Positions 9,980 through 24,400 of a DNA stretch of 64,000 nucleotides are shown in pieces. Where the stretch lies: assembly GCA_029224185.1 (NCBI GenBank), contig CM055189.1, forward strand, positions 29,542,690 to 29,606,689, written 5' to 3'. Origin of the DNA: Karalla daura. Taxonomy: Eukaryota > Chordata > Actinopteri > Chaetodontiformes > Leiognathidae. The translations under genes and the position numbers were made by a program. Below the pieces are notes generated by a model. The model was not told where the DNA came from and did no database searches. It worked only from the letters and a program-made list of their open reading frames with translations. Each line of letters opens with the position of its first letter. The stretch's first letter is position 1.

Positions 9980-11519
9980 ACGTTTAACATTGATGGCAGT
10001 GGTGGGACAATGAATGGGGGCTTTTAGAGAGAAACGGCTGCACTGGGCTTACGATGAGGCTCGTCGTTTAAATTTCACAAGGCGCACGGGTTTATGGCCT
10101 GCCCCGCATGAGAGAGCACCAATGTTCCTACAAAACTGGAAAAAAGAATTTGTCTGCTGCTTAGGGTGTGGCTGGGAGCAGCGTGAAAAGAGCGAAACGA
10201 GAGCTGATTTTTCAGCGATCCCGCATGTCGGCCCGGTGCTTAGAAGAGATTGGACATGCCCAATGCTGAGGGGGCCCTTTCAAACTCTGGGAGTCACCCA
10301 GGGCCTGTGCCATCTGCTGGGGTGCATTGAAGCTGGACGCCTTATCACTTTGTATTACCATGTCAGCAGACGAGACAATGGAGAAGGTACCTGAGCACAT
10401 GGTCGTCGAGAAGAGGTGCTGCTGAAAAACCATACAACCTATCAGCGTGCAACTCGCTACACAAACACACCACAAGCTTCTTCAATTTTTGAAATAAAAT
10501 GAAGTTTCAAAGTCAAAGTATGGCAACGTTGCGAATGTTTGTTTGTGGAGTTCTGTTTTTCCCATTCATTCTTATGGGAAAAAGCCAAATTGGCCACGTG
10601 ATAAACTATTGGCTCTATGGAGACAACGCTTTCCCCAATCTGGAACATGAGCTAACTGTCAAGCCGTAGGGGAGAGTCTCCAGAACGCCCTGACACGATT
10701 TGGTGTGTGTACTGTGAGAACTGTGGCCACAGTCGCGAGGAGTAGTGTAACGTTTAACATTGATGGCAGTGGTGGGACAATGAATTGGGGCTTTTGGAGA
10801 GAAAAGGCTGCACTGGGCCTACGATGAGGCTCGTCGTTTAAATTTCACAAGGCGCACGGGTTTATGGCCTGCCCCGCATGAGAGAGCACCAATGTTCCTA
10901 CAAAACTGGAAAAAATAATTTGTCTGCTGCTTAGGGTGTGGCTGGGAGCAGCGTGAAAAGAGCGAAACGAGAGCTGATTTTTCAGCGATCCCGCATGTCG
11001 GCCCGGTGCTAAGAAGAGATTGGACATGCCCAATGCTGAGGGGGTCCTTTCAAACTCTGGGAGTCTCCCAGGGCCTGTGCCATCTGCTGGGGTGCATTGA
11101 AGCTGGACGCCTCATCACTTTGTATTACCATGTCAGCAGAGGAGACAATGGAGCAGGTACCTGAGCACATGGTTGTCGAGAAGAGGTGCTGCTGAAAAAC
11201 CATACAACCAATCAGCGTGCAACTCGCTACACAAACAAACCACAAGATTCTTCAATTTTTGAAATGAAAATGAAGTTTCAAAGTCAAAGTATGGCAAAGT
11301 TGCGAATGTTTGTTTGTGGAGTTCTGTTTTTCCCATTCATTCTTATGGGAAAACCCAAATTGGCCAAGTGATAAACATTTGGCTCTATGGAGACAACGCT
11401 TTCCCCAATCTGGAATATGAGCTCACTGTCACGCCGTAGGGGAGAGTCTCCAGAACGCCCTGACACGATTTGGTGTGTGTACTATGAGAACTCTGGCCAC
11501 AGTCGCGAGGAGTTGTGTA
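9980..11519 (+). repeat. Dimer unit, copy 2 (1,540 bp)
   Basis: Monomers 14 (9980) and 15 (10750) repeat the preceding dimer. By eye monomer 15 differs from monomer 13 at only about two bases: TCGTTT against ACGTTT at the start, and GAATGGGG against GAATTGGG. Monomer 14 differs from monomer 12 at under a dozen positions. The second half is thus more conserved than the first, either because mutations accumulated unevenly or because a later conversion covered monomer 13/15. Confidence 0.85.
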
Positions 11520-14500
11520 ACGTTTAACATTGATGGCAGCGGTGGGACAATAAATGGGGGCTTATGGAGAGAAAAGGCTGCACTGGGCTTACGATGAGGC
11601 TCGTCGTTTAAATCTCACAAGGTGCACTGGTTTATGGCCTACCCCGCATGAGAGAGCACCAATGTTCCTACAAAACTGGAAAAAAGAATTTGTCTGCTGC
11701 TTAGGGTGTGGCTGGGAGCAGCGTGAAAAGAGCGAAACGAGAGCTGATTTTTCAGCGATCCCGCATGTCGGCCCGGTGCTCAGAAGAGATTGGACATGCC
11801 CAATGCTGAGGGGGTCCTTTCAAACTCTGGGAGTCTCCCAGGGCCTGTGCCATCTGCTGGGATGCATTGAAGCTGGACGCCTCATCACTTTGTATTACCA
11901 TGTCAGCAGACGAGACAATGGAGAAGGTACCTGAGCACATGGTCGTCGAGAAGAGGTGCTGCTGAAAAACTATACAACCAATCAGCGTGCAACTCGCTAC
12001 ACAAACACACCACAAGATTCTTCAATTTTTGAAATGAAAATGAAGTTTCAAAGTCAAAGTATGGCAACGTTGCGAATGTTTGTTTGTGGAGTTCTTTTTT
12101 TCCCATTCATTCTTATAGGAAAACCCAAATTGGCCACGTGATAAACATTTGGCTCGATGGAGACAACGCTTTCCCCAATCTGGAATATGAGCTCACTGTC
12201 ACGCTGTCGGGGAGAGTCTCAAGAAAGCCCTGACACGATTTGGTGTTTGTACTATGAGAACTGTGGCCACAGTCGCGAGGAGTAGTGTAACGTTTAACAT
12301 TGATGGCAGCGGTGGGAAAATGAATGGGGGCTTATGGAGAGAAAAGGCTGCACTGGGCCTACGACGAGGCTCGTCATTTATAATTTCATAAGGCGCACGG
12401 GTTTATGGCCAACCCCGCATGAGAGAGCACCAATGTTCCTACAAAACTGGAAAAAATAATTTGTCTGCTGCTTAGGGTGTGGCTGGGAGCAGCGTGAAAA
12501 GAGCGAAACGAGAGCTGATTTTGCAGCGATCCGGCATGTCGGCCCGGTGCTCAGAAGAGATTGGACGTGCCCAATGCTGAGGGGGCCCTTTCAAACTCTG
12601 GAAGTCACCCAGGGCCTGTGCCATCTGCTGGGGTGCATTGAAGCTGGACGCCTCATCACTTTGTATTACCGTGTCAGCAGACGAGACAATGGAGAAGGTA
12701 CCTGAGCACATGGTCGTCGAGAAGAGGTGCTGCTGAAAAACCATACAACCAATCAGCGTGCAACTCGCTACACAAACACACCACAAGATTCTTCAATTTT
12801 TTAAATGAAAATGAAGTTTCAAAGTCAAAGTATAGCAAGGTTGTGAATGTTTGTTTGTGGAGTTCTGTTGTTCCCATTCATTCTTATGGGAAAAAGCCAA
12901 ATTGGCCACGTGATAAACATTTGGCTCTATGGAGACAATGCTTTTCCCAATTTGGAATATGAGCTCACTGTCACGCCGTAGGGGAGAGTCTCCAGAACGC
13001 CCTGACACAATTTGGTGTGTGTACTATGAGAACTGTGGCCACAGTCACGAGGAGTAGTGCAACGTTTAACATTGATGGCAGCGGTGGGACAATGAATGGG
13101 GGCTTATGGAGAGAAAAGGCTGCACTGGGCTTACGATGAGGCTCGTCGTTTAAATTTCACAAGGCGCACGGGTTTATGGCCTACCCCGCATGAGAGAGCA
13201 CCAATGTTCCTACAAAACTGGAAAAAAGAATTTGTCTGCTGCTTAGGGTGTGGCTGGGAGCAGCGTGAAAAGAGCGAAACGAGAGCTGGTTTTTCAGCGA
13301 TCCCGCATGTCGGCCCGGTGCTCAGAAGAGATTGGACATGCCCAATGCTGAGGGGGTCCTTTCAAACTCTGGGAGTCTCCCAGGGCCTGTGCCATCTGCT
13401 GGGGTGCATTGAAGCTGGACGCCTCATCACTTTGTATTACCATGTCAGCAGAGGAGACATTGGAGCAGGTACCTGAGCACATGGTCGTCGAGAAGAGGTG
13501 CTGCTGAAAAACCATACAACCAATCAGCGTGCAACTCGCTACACAAACACACCACAAGATTCTTCAATTTTTGAAATTTAAATGAAGTTTCAAAGTCAAA
13601 GGATGGCAACGTTGCGAATGTTTGTTTGTGGAGTTCTTTTTTCCCATTCATTCGTATAGGAAAACCCAAATTGGCCAAGTGATAAACATTTGGCTCTATG
13701 GAGACAACGCTTTCCCCAATCTGGAATATGAGCTCACTGTCACGCCGTAGGGGAGAGTCTCCAGAACGCCCTGACACGTTTTGGTGTGTGTACTATGAGA
13801 ACTCTGGCCACAGTCCCGAGGAGTTGTGTAACGTTTAACATTGATGGCAGCGGTGGGACAATAAATGGGGGCTTATGGAGAGAAAAGGCTGCACTGGGCT
13901 TACGATGAGGCTCGTCGTTTAAATTTCACAAGGTGCACTGGTTTATGGCCTACCCCGCATGAGAGAGCACCAATGTTCCTACAAAACTGGAAAAAAGAAT
14001 TTGTCTGCTGCTTAGGGTGTGGCTGGGAGCAGCGTGAAAAGAGCGAAACGAGAGCTGATTTTTCAGCGATCCCGCATGTCGGCCCGGTGCTCAGAAGAGA
14101 TTGGACATGCCCAATGCTGAGGGGGTCCTTTCAAACTCTGGGAGTCTCCCAGGGCCTGTGCCATCTGCTGGGATGCATTGAAGCTGGACGCCTCATCACT
14201 TTGTATTACCATGTCAGCAGACGAGACAATGGAGAAGGTACCTGAGCACATGGTCGTCGAGAAGAGGTGCTGCTGAAAAACTATACAACCAATCAGCGTG
14301 CAACTCGCTACACAAACACACCACAAGATTCTTCAATTTTTGAAATGAAAATGAAGTTTCAAAGTCAAAGTATGGCAACGTTGCGAATGTTTGTTTGTGG
14401 AGTTCTTTTTTTCCCATTCATTCTTATAGGAAAACCCAAATTGGCCACGTGATAAACATTTGGCTCGATGGAGACAACGCTTTCCCCAATCTGGAATATG

Positions 14501-17500
14501 AGCTCACTGTCACGCTGTCGGGGAGAGTCTCAAGAAAGCCCTGACACGATTTGGTGTTTGTACTATGAGAACTGTGGCCACAGTCGCGAGGAGTAGTGTA
14601 ACGTTTAACATTGATGGCAGCGGTGGGAAAATGAATGGGGGCTTATGGAGAGAAAAGGCTGCACTGGGCCTACGACGAGGCTCGTCATTTAAAATTTCAT
14701 AAGGCGCACGGGTTTATGGCCAACCCCGCGTGAGAGAGCACCAATGTTCCTACAAAACTGGAAAAAATAATTTGTCTGCTGCTTAGGGTGTGGCTGGGAG
14801 CAGCGTGAAAAGAGCGAAACGAGAGCTGATTTTGCAGCGATCCGGCATGTCGGCCCGGTGCTCAGAAGAGATTGGACATGCCCAATGCTGAGGGGGCCCT
14901 TTCAAACTCTGGAAGTCACCCAGGGCCTGTGCCATCTGCTGGGGTGCATTGAAGCTGGACGCCTCATCACTTTGTATTACCGTGTCAGCAGACGAGACAA
15001 TGGAGAAGGTACCTGAGCACATGGTCGTCGAGAAGAGGTGCTGCTGAAAAACCATACAACCAATCAGCGTGCAACTCGCTACACAAACACACCACAAGAT
15101 TCTTCAATTTTTTAAATGAAAATGAAGTTTCAAAGTCAAAGTATAGCAAGGTTGTGAATGTTCGTTTGTGGAGTTCTGTTGTTCCCATTCATTCTTATGG
15201 GAAAAAGCCAAATTGGCCACGTGATAAACATTTGGCTCTATGGAGACAATGCTTTTCCCAATTTGGAATATGAGCTCACTGTCACGCCGTAGGGGAGAGT
15301 CTCCAGAACGCCCTGACACAATTTGGTGTGTGTACTATGAGAACTGTGGCCACAGTCACGAGGAGTAGTGCAACGTTTAACATTGATGGCAGCGGTGGGA
15401 CAATGAATGGGGGCTTATGGAGAGAAAAGGCTGCACTGGGCTTACGATGAGGCTCGTCGTTTAAATCTCACAAGGTGCACTGGTTTATGGCCTACCCCGC
15501 ATGAGAGAGCACCAATGTTCCTACAAAACTGGAAAAAAGAATTTGTCTGCTGCTTAGGGTGTGGCTGGGAGCAGCGTGAAAAGAGCGAAACGAGAGCTGA
15601 TTTTTCAGCGATCCCGCATGTCGGCCCGGTGCTCAGAAGAGATTGGACATGCCCAATGCTGAGGGGGTCCATTCAAACTCTGGGAGTCTCCCAGGGCCTG
15701 TGCCATCTGCTGGGATGCATTGAAGCTGGACGCCTCATCACTTTGTATTACCATGTCAGCAGACGAGACAATGGAGAAGGTACCTGAGCACATGGTCGTC
15801 GAGAAGAGGTGCTGCTGAAAAACTAAACAACCAATCAGCGTGCAACTCGCTACACAAACACACCACAAGATTCTTCAATTTTTGAAATGAAAATGAAGTT
15901 TCAAAGTCAAAGTATGGCAACGTTGCGAATGTTTGTTTGTGGAGTTCTTTTTTTCCCATTCATTCTTATAGGAAAACCCAAATTGGCCACGTGATAAACA
16001 TTTGGCTCGATGGAGACAACGCTTTCCCCAATCTGGAATATGAGCTCACTGTCACGCTGTCGGGGAGAGTCTCAAGAAAGCCCTGACACGATTTGGTGTT
16101 TGTACTATGAGAACTGTGGCCACAGTCGCGAGGAGTAGTGTAACGTTTAACATTGATGGCAGCGGTGGGAAAATGAATGGGGGCTTATGGAGAGAAAAGG
16201 CTGCACTGGGCCTACGACGAGGCTCGTCATTTAAAATTTCATAAGGCGCACGGGTTTATGGCCAACCCCGCATGAGAGAGCACCAATGTTCCTACAAAAC
16301 TGGAAAAAATACTTTATCTGCTGCTTAGGGTGTGGCTGGGAGCAGCGTGAAAAGAGCGAAACGAGAGCTGATTTTGCAGCGATCCGGCATGTCGGCCCGG
16401 TGCTCAGAAGAGATTGGACATGCCCAATGCTGAGGGGGCCCTTTCAAACTCTGGAAGTCACCCAGGGCCTGTGCCATCTGCTGGGGTGCATTGAAGCTGG
16501 ACGCCTCATCACTTTGTATTCCCGTGTCAGCAGACGAGACAATGGAGAAGGTACCTGAGCACATGGTCGTCGAGAAGAGGTGCTGCTGAAAAACCATACA
16601 ACCAATCAGCGTGCAACTCGCTACACAAACACACCACAAGATTCTTCAATTTTTTAAATGAAAATGAAGTTTCAAAGTCAAAGTATAGCAAGGTTGTGAA
16701 TGTTCGTTTGTGGAGTTCTGTTGTTCCCATTCTTTCTTATGGGAAAAAGCCAAATTGGCCACGTGATAAACATTTGGCTCTATGGAGACAATGCTTTTCC
16801 CAATTTGGAATATGAGCTCACTGTCACGCCGTAGGGGAGAGTCTCCAGAACGCCCTGACACAATTTGGTGTGTGTACTATGAGAACTGTGGCCACAGTCA
16901 CGAGGAGTAGTGCAACGTTTAACATTGATGGCAGCGGTGGGACAATGAATGGGGGCTTATGGAGAGAAAAGGCTGCACTGGGCTTACGATGAGGCTCGTC
17001 GTTTAAATTTCACAAGGCGCACGGGTTTATGGCCTACCCCGCATGAGAGAGCACCAATGTTCCTACAAAACTGGAAAAAAGAATTTGTCTGCTGCTTAGG
17101 GTGTGGCTGGGAGCAGCGTGAAAAGAGCGAAACGAGAGCTGGTTTTTCAGCGATCCCGCATGTCGGCCCGGTGCTCAGAAGAGATTGGACATGCCCAATG
17201 CTGAGGGGGTCCTTTCAAACTCTGGGAGTCTCCCAGGGCCTGTGCCATCTGCTGGGGTGCATTGAAGCTGGACGCCTCATCACTTTGTATTACCATGTCA
17301 GCAGAGGAGACATTGGAGCAGGTACCTGAGCACATGGTCGTCGAGAAGAGGTGCTGCTGAAAAACCATACAACCAATCAGCGTGCAACTCGCTACACAAA
17401 CACACCACAAGATTCTTCAATTTTTGAAATTTAAATGAAGTTTCAAAGTCAAAGGATGGCAACGTTGCGAATGTTTGTTTGTGGTGTTCTTTTTTCCCAT

Positions 17501-18453
17501 TCATTCGTATAGGAAAACCCAAATTGGCCAAGTGATAAACATTTGGCTCTATGGACACAACGCTTTCCCCAATCTGGAATATGAGCTCACTGTCACGCCG
17601 TAGGGGAGAGTCTCCAGAACGCCCTGACACGATTTGGTGTGTGTACTATGAGAACTCTGGCCACAGTCGCGAGGAGTTGTGTAACGTTTAACATTGATGG
17701 CAGCGGTGGGACAATGAATGGGGGCTTATGGAGAGAAAAGGCTGCACTGGGCTTACGATGAGGCTCGTCGTTTAAATCTCACAAGGTGCACTGGTTTATG
17801 GCCTACCCCGCATGAGAGAGCACCAATGTTCCTACAAAACTGGAAAAAAGAATTTGTCTGCTGCTTAGGGTGTGGCTGGGAGCAGCGTGAAAAGAGCGAA
17901 ACGAGAGCTGATTTTTCAGCGATCCCGCATGTCGGCCCGGTGCTCAGAAGAGATTGGACATGCCCAATGCTGAGGGGGTCCTTTCAAACTCTGGGAGTCT
18001 CCCAGGGCCTGTGCCATCTGCTGGGATGCATTGAAGCTGGACGCCTCATCACTTTGTATTACCATGTCAGCAGACGAGACAATGGAGAAGGTACCTGAGC
18101 ACATGGTCGTCGAGAAGAGGTGCTGCTGAAAAACCATACAACCAATCAGCGTGCAACTCGCTACACAAACACACCACAAGATTCTTAAATTTTTGAAATG
18201 AAAATGAAGTTTCAAAGTCAAAGTATGGCAACGTTGCGAATGTTTGTTTGTGGAGTTCTTTTTTTCCCATTCATTCTTATAGGAAAACCCAAATTGGCCA
18301 CGTGATAAACATTTGGCTCTATGGAGACAACGCTTTCCCCAATCTGGAATATGAGCTCACTGTCACGCTGTAGGGGAGAGTCTCAAGAAAGCCCTGACAC
18401 GATTTGGTGTTTGTACTATGAGAACTGTGGCCACAGTCGCGAGGAGTAGTGTA
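11520..18453 (+). repeat. Trimer-derived block: A B C - A B - A B C - A
   Basis: Nine monomers: A 11520, B 12290, C 13062, A 13831, B 14601, A 15373, B 16143, C 16915, A 17684. A (770 bp) has TCACAAGGTGCACTGG and CTCAAGAAAGCC. B (772 bp) is S3 class with CTGGAAGTCACCC, ATGCTTTTCCC and AGTCACGAGG. C (769 bp) has GAGAGCTGGTTTTTC, GAAATTTAAATG and AAAGGATGGCAACG. The lengths repeat in step with the letters. The order is that of a 2,311-bp trimer in which one C was lost between 15373 and 16143, or of a dimer and a trimer that exchanged. Confidence 0.85.
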
Positions 18454-21400
18454 ACGTTTAACATTGATGGCAGCGGTGGGAAAATGAATGGGGGCTTATG
18501 GAGAGAAAAGGCTGCACTGGGCCTACGACGAGGCTCGTCATTTAAAATTTCATAAGGCGCACGGGTTTATGGCCAACCCCGCATGAGAGAGCACCAATGT
18601 TCCGACAAAACTGGAAAAAAGAATTTGTCTGCTCCTTAGGGTGTGGCTGGGAGCAGCGTGAAAAGAGCGAAACGAGAGCTGATTTTGCAGCGATCCGGCA
18701 TGTCGGCCCGGTGCTCAGAAGAGATTGGACATGCCCAATGCTGAGGGGGTCCTTTCAAACTCTGGGAGTGTCCCAGGGCCTGTGCCATCTGCTGGGGTGC
18801 ATTGAAGCTGGACGCCTCATCACTTTGTATTATCATGTCAGCAGAGGAGACATTGGAGCAGGTACCTGAGCACATGGTCGTCGAGAAGAGGTGCTGCTGA
18901 AAAACCATACAACCAATCAGCGTGCAACTCGCTACACAAACACACCACAAGATTCTTCAATTTTTTAAATGAAAATGAAGTTTCAAAGTCAAAGTATGGC
19001 AACGTTGCGAATGTTTGTTTGTGGAGTTCTGTTTTTCCCATTCATTCGTATGGGAAAACCCAAATTGGCCAAGTGATAAACATTTGGCTCTCTGGAGACA
19101 ACGCTTTCCCCAATCTGGAATATGAGCTCACTGTCACACCGTAGGGGAGAGTCTCCAGAACGCCCTGACACGATTTGGTGTGTGTACTATGAGAACTGTG
19201 GCCACAGTCGCGAGGAGTAGTGTAACGTTTAACATTGATGGCAGCGGTGGGAAAATGAATGGGGGCTGATGGAGAGAAAAGGCTGCACTGGGCCTATGAC
19301 GAGGCTCGTCATTTAAAATTTCACAAGGCGCACGGGTTTATGGCCTACCCCGCATGAGAGAGCACCAATGTTCCTACAAAACTGGAAAAAAGAATTTGTC
19401 TGCTGCTTAGGGTGTGGCTGGGAGCAGCGTGAAAAGAGCGAAACGAGAGCTGATTTTGCAGCGATCCGGCATGTCGGCCCAGTGCTCAGAAGAGATTGGA
19501 CATGCCCAAAGCTGAGGGGGCCCCTTCAAACTCTGGGAGTCACCCAGGGCCTGTGCCATCTGCTGGGGTGCATTGAAGCTGGACGCCTCATCATTTTGTA
19601 TTACCGTGTCAGCAGACGAGACAATGGAGAAGGTACCTGAGCACATGGTCGTCGAGAAGAGGTGCTTCTGAAAAACCATACAACCAATCAGCGTGCAACT
19701 CGCTACACAAACAAACCACAAGATTCTTCAATTTTTTAAATGAAAATGAAGTTTCAAAGTCAAAGTATAGAAAGGTTGTGAATGTTCGTTTGTGGAGTTC
19801 TGTTGTTCCCATTCATTCTTATGGGAAAAAACCAAATTGGCCACGTGATAAACATTTGGCTCTATGGAGACAATGCTTTCCCCAATTTGGAATATGAGCT
19901 CACTGTCACGCCGTAGGGGAGAGTCTCCAGAACGCCCTGACACGATTTGGTGTGTGTACTATGAGAACTGTGGCCACAGTCGCGAGGAGTAGTGTAACGT
20001 TTAACATTGATGGCAGCGGTGGGACAATGAATGGGGGCTTATGGAGAGAAAAGGCTGCACTGGGCATACGATGAGGCTCGTCGTTTAAATTTCACAAGGC
20101 GCACTGGTTTATGGCCTACCCCGCATGAGAGAGCACCAATGTTCCTACAAAACTGGAAAAAAGAATTTGTCTGCTGCTTAGGGTGTGGCTGGGAGCAGCG
20201 TGAAAAGAGCGAAACGAGAGCTGATTTTTCAGCGACCCCGCATGTCGGCCCGGTGCTCAGAAGAGATTGGACATGCCCAATGCTGAGGGGGTCCTTTCAA
20301 ACTCTGGGAGTGTCCCAGGGCCTGTGCCATCTGCTGGGGTGCATTGAAGCTGGACGCCTCATCACTTTGTATTATCATGTCAGCAGAGGAGACATTGGAG
20401 CAGGTACCTGAGCACATGGTCGTCGAGAAGAGGTGCTGCTGAAAAACCATACAACCAATCAGCGTGCAACTCGCTACACAAACACACCACAAGATTCTTC
20501 AATTTTTTAAATGAAAATGAAGTTTCAAAGTCAAAGTATGGCAACGTTGCGAATGTTTGTTTGTGGAGTTCTGTTTTTGCCATTCATTCGTATGGGAAAA
20601 CCCAAATTGGCCAAGTGATAAACATTTGGCTCTCTGGAGACAACGCTTTCCCCAATCTGGAATATGAGCTCACTGTCACGCCGTAGGGGAGAGTCTCCAG
20701 AACGCCCTGACACGATTTGGTGTGTGTACTATGAGAACTGTGGCCACAGTCGCGAGGAGTAGTGTAACGTTTAACATTGATGGCAGCGGTGGGAAAATGA
20801 ATGGGGGCTGATGGAGAGAAAAGGCTGCACTGGGCCTACGACGAGGCTCGTCATTTAAAATTTCACAAGGCGCACGGGTTTATGGCCTACCCCGCATGAG
20901 AGAGCACCAATGTTCCTACAAAACTGGAAAAAAGAATTTATCTGCTGCTTAGGGTGTGGCTGGGAGCAGCGTGAAAAGAGCGAAACGAGAGCTGATTTTG
21001 CACCGATCCGGCATGTCGGCCCGGTGCTCAGAAGAGATTGGACATGCCCAATGCTGAGGGGGTCCTTTCAAACTCTGGGAGTGTCCCAGGGCCTGTGCCA
21101 TCTGCTGGGGTGCATTGAAGCTGGACGCCTCATCACTTTGTATTATCATGTCAGCAGAGGAGACATTGGAGCAGGTACCTGAGCACATGGTCGTCGAGAA
21201 GAGGTGCTGCTGAAAAACCATACAACCAATCAGCGTGCAACTCGCTACACAAACACACCACAAGATTCTTCAATTTTTTAAATGAAAATGAAGTTTCAAA
21301 GTCAAAGTATGGCAACGTTGCGAATGTTTGTTTGTGGAGTTCTGTTTTTCCCATTCATTCGTATGGGAAAACCCAAATTGGCCAAGTGATAAACATTTGG

Positions 21401-24400
21401 CTCTCTGGAGACAACGCTTTCCCCAATCTGGAATATGAGCTCACTGTCACACCGTAGGGGAGAGTCTCCAGAACGCCCTGACACGATTTGGTGTGTGTAC
21501 TATGAGAACTGTGGCCACAGTCGCGAGGAGTAGTGTAACGTTTAACATTGATGGCAGCGGTGGGAAAATGAATGGGGGCTGATGGAGAGAAAAGGCTGCA
21601 CTGGGCCTATGACGAGGCTCGTCATTTAAAATTTCACAAGGCGCACGGGTTTATGGCCTACCCCGCATGAGAGAGCACCAATGTTCCTACAAAACTGGAA
21701 AAAAGAATTTGTCTGCTGCTTAGGGTGTGGCTGGGAGCAGCGTGAAAAGAGCGAAACGAGAGCTGATTTTGCAGCGATCCGGCATGTCGGCCCAGTGCTC
21801 AGAAGAGATTGGACATGCCCAAAGCTGAGGGGGCCCCTTCAAACTCTGGGAGTCACCCAGGGCCTGTGCCATCTGCTGGGGTGCATTGAAGCTGGACGCC
21901 TCATCATTTTGTATTACCGTGTCAGCAGACGAGACAATGGAGAAGGTACCTGAGCACATGGTCGTCGAGAAGAGGTGCTTCTGAAAAACCATACAACCAA
22001 TCAGCGTGCAACTCGCTACACAAACAAACCACAAGATTCTTCAATTTTTTAAATGAAAATGAAGTTTCAAAGTCAAAGTATAGCAAGGTTGTGAATGTTC
22101 GTTTGTGGAGTTCTGTTGTTCCCATTCATTCTTATGGGAAAAAACCAAATTGGCCACGTGATAAACATTTGGCTCTATGGAGACAATGCTTTCCCCAATT
22201 TGGAATATGAGCTCACTGTCACGCCGTAGGGGAGAGTCTCCAGAACGCCCTGACACGATTTGGTGTGTGTACTATGAGAACTGTGGCCACAGTCGCGAGG
22301 AGTAGTGTAACGTTTAACATTGATGGCAGCGGTGGGACAATGAATGGGGGCTTATGGAGAGAAAAGGCTGCACTGGGCATACGATGAGGCTCGTCGTTTA
22401 AATTTCACAAGGCGCACTGGTTTATGGCCTACCCCGCATGAGAGAGCACCAATGTTCCTACAAAACTGGAAAAAAGAATTTGTCTGCTGCTTAGGGTGTG
22501 GCTGGGAGCAGCGTGAAAAGAGCGAAACGAGAGCTGATTTTTCAGCGACCCCGCATGTCGGCCCGGTGCTCAGAAGAGATTGGACATGCCCAATGCTGAG
22601 GGGGTCCTTTCAAACTCTGGGAGTGTCCCAGGGCCTGTGCCATCTGCTGGGGTGCATTGAAGCTGGACGCCTCATCACTTTGTATTATCATGTCAGCAGA
22701 GGAGACATTGGAGCAGGTACCTGAGCACATGGTCGTCGAGAAGAGGTGCTGCTGAAAAACCATACAACCAATCAGCGTGCAACTCGCTACACAAACACAC
22801 CACAAGATTCTTCAATTTTTTAAATGAAAATGAAGTTTCAAAGTCAAAGTATGGCAACGTTGCGAATGTTTGTTTGTGGAGTTCTGTTTTTGCCATTCAT
22901 TCGTATGGGAAAACCCAAATTGGCCAAGTGATAAACATTTGGCTCTCTGGAGACAACGCTTTCCCCAATCTGGAATATGAGCTCACTGTCACGCCGTAGG
23001 GGAGAGTCTCCAGAACGCCCTGACACGATTTGGTGTGTGTACTATGAGAACTGTGGCCACAGTCGCGAGGAGTAGTGTAACGTTTAACATTGATGGCAGC
23101 GGTGGGAAAATGAATGGGGGCTGATGGAGAGAAAAGGCTGCACTGGGCCTACGACGAGGCTCGTCATTTAAAATTTCACAAGGCGCACGGGTTTATGGCC
23201 TACCCCGCATGAGAGAGCACCAATGTTCCTACAAAACTGGAAAAAAGAATTTATCTGCTGCTTAGGGTGTGGCTGGGAGCAGCGTGAAAAGAGCGAAACG
23301 AGAGCTGATTTTGCACCGATCCGGCATGTCGGCCCGGTGCTCAGAAGAGATTGGACATGCCCAAAGCTGAGGGGGCCCTTTCAAACTCTGGGAGTCACCC
23401 AGGGCCTGTGCCATCTGCTGGGGTGCATTGAAGCTGGACGCCTCATCATTTTGTATTACCGTGTCAGCAGACGAGACAATGGAGAAGGTACCTGAGCACA
23501 TGGTCGTCGAGAAGAGGTGCTGCTGAAAAACCATACAACCAATCAGCGTGCAACTCGCTACACAAACAAACCACAAGATTCTTAAATTTTTTAAATGAAA
23601 ATGAAGTTTCAAAGTCAAAGTATAGCAAGGTTGTGAATGTTCGTTTGTGGAGTTCTGTTGTTCCCATTCATTCTTATGGGAAAAAGCCAAATTGGCCACG
23701 TGATAAACATTTGGCTCTATGGAGACAATGCTTTCCCCAATTTGGAATATGAGCTCACTGTCACGCCGTAGGGGAGAGTCTCCAGAACGCCCTGACACGA
23801 TTTGGTGTGTGTACTATGAGAACTGTGGCCACAGTCGCGAGGAGTAGTGTAACGTTTAACATTGATGGCAGCGGTGGGACAATGAATGGGGGCTTATGGA
23901 GAGAAAAGGCTGCACTGGGCTTACGATGAGGCTCGTCCTTTAAATTTCACAAGGCGCACTGGTTTATGGCCTACCCCGCATGAGAGAGCACCAATGTTCC
24001 TACAAAACTGGAAAAAAGAATTTGTCTGCTGCTTAGGGTGTGGCTGGGAGCAGCGTGAAAAGAGCGAAACGAGAGCTGATTTTTCAGCGACCCCGCATGT
24101 CGGCCCGGTGCTCAGAAGAGATTGGACATGCCCAATGCTGAGGGGGTCCTTTCAAACTCTGGGAGTGTCCCAGGGCCTGTGCCATCTGCTGGGGTGCATT
24201 GAAGCTGGACGCCTCATCACTTTGTATTATCATGTCAGCAGAGGAGACATTGGAGCAGGTACCTGAGCACATGGTCGTCGAGAAGAGGTGCTGCTGAAAA
24301 ACCATACAACCAATCAGCGTGCAACTCGCTACACAAACACACCACAAGATTCTTCAATTTTTTAAATGAAAATGAAGTTTCAAAGTCAAAGTATGGCAAC

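Noticed and set aside
23262..23798. Longest open frame in the window, 178 codons on the minus strand
   Set aside because: It is two of the usual minus-strand frames joined because a stop is missing in this one S3 monomer. Neighbouring monomers of the same type keep the stop.
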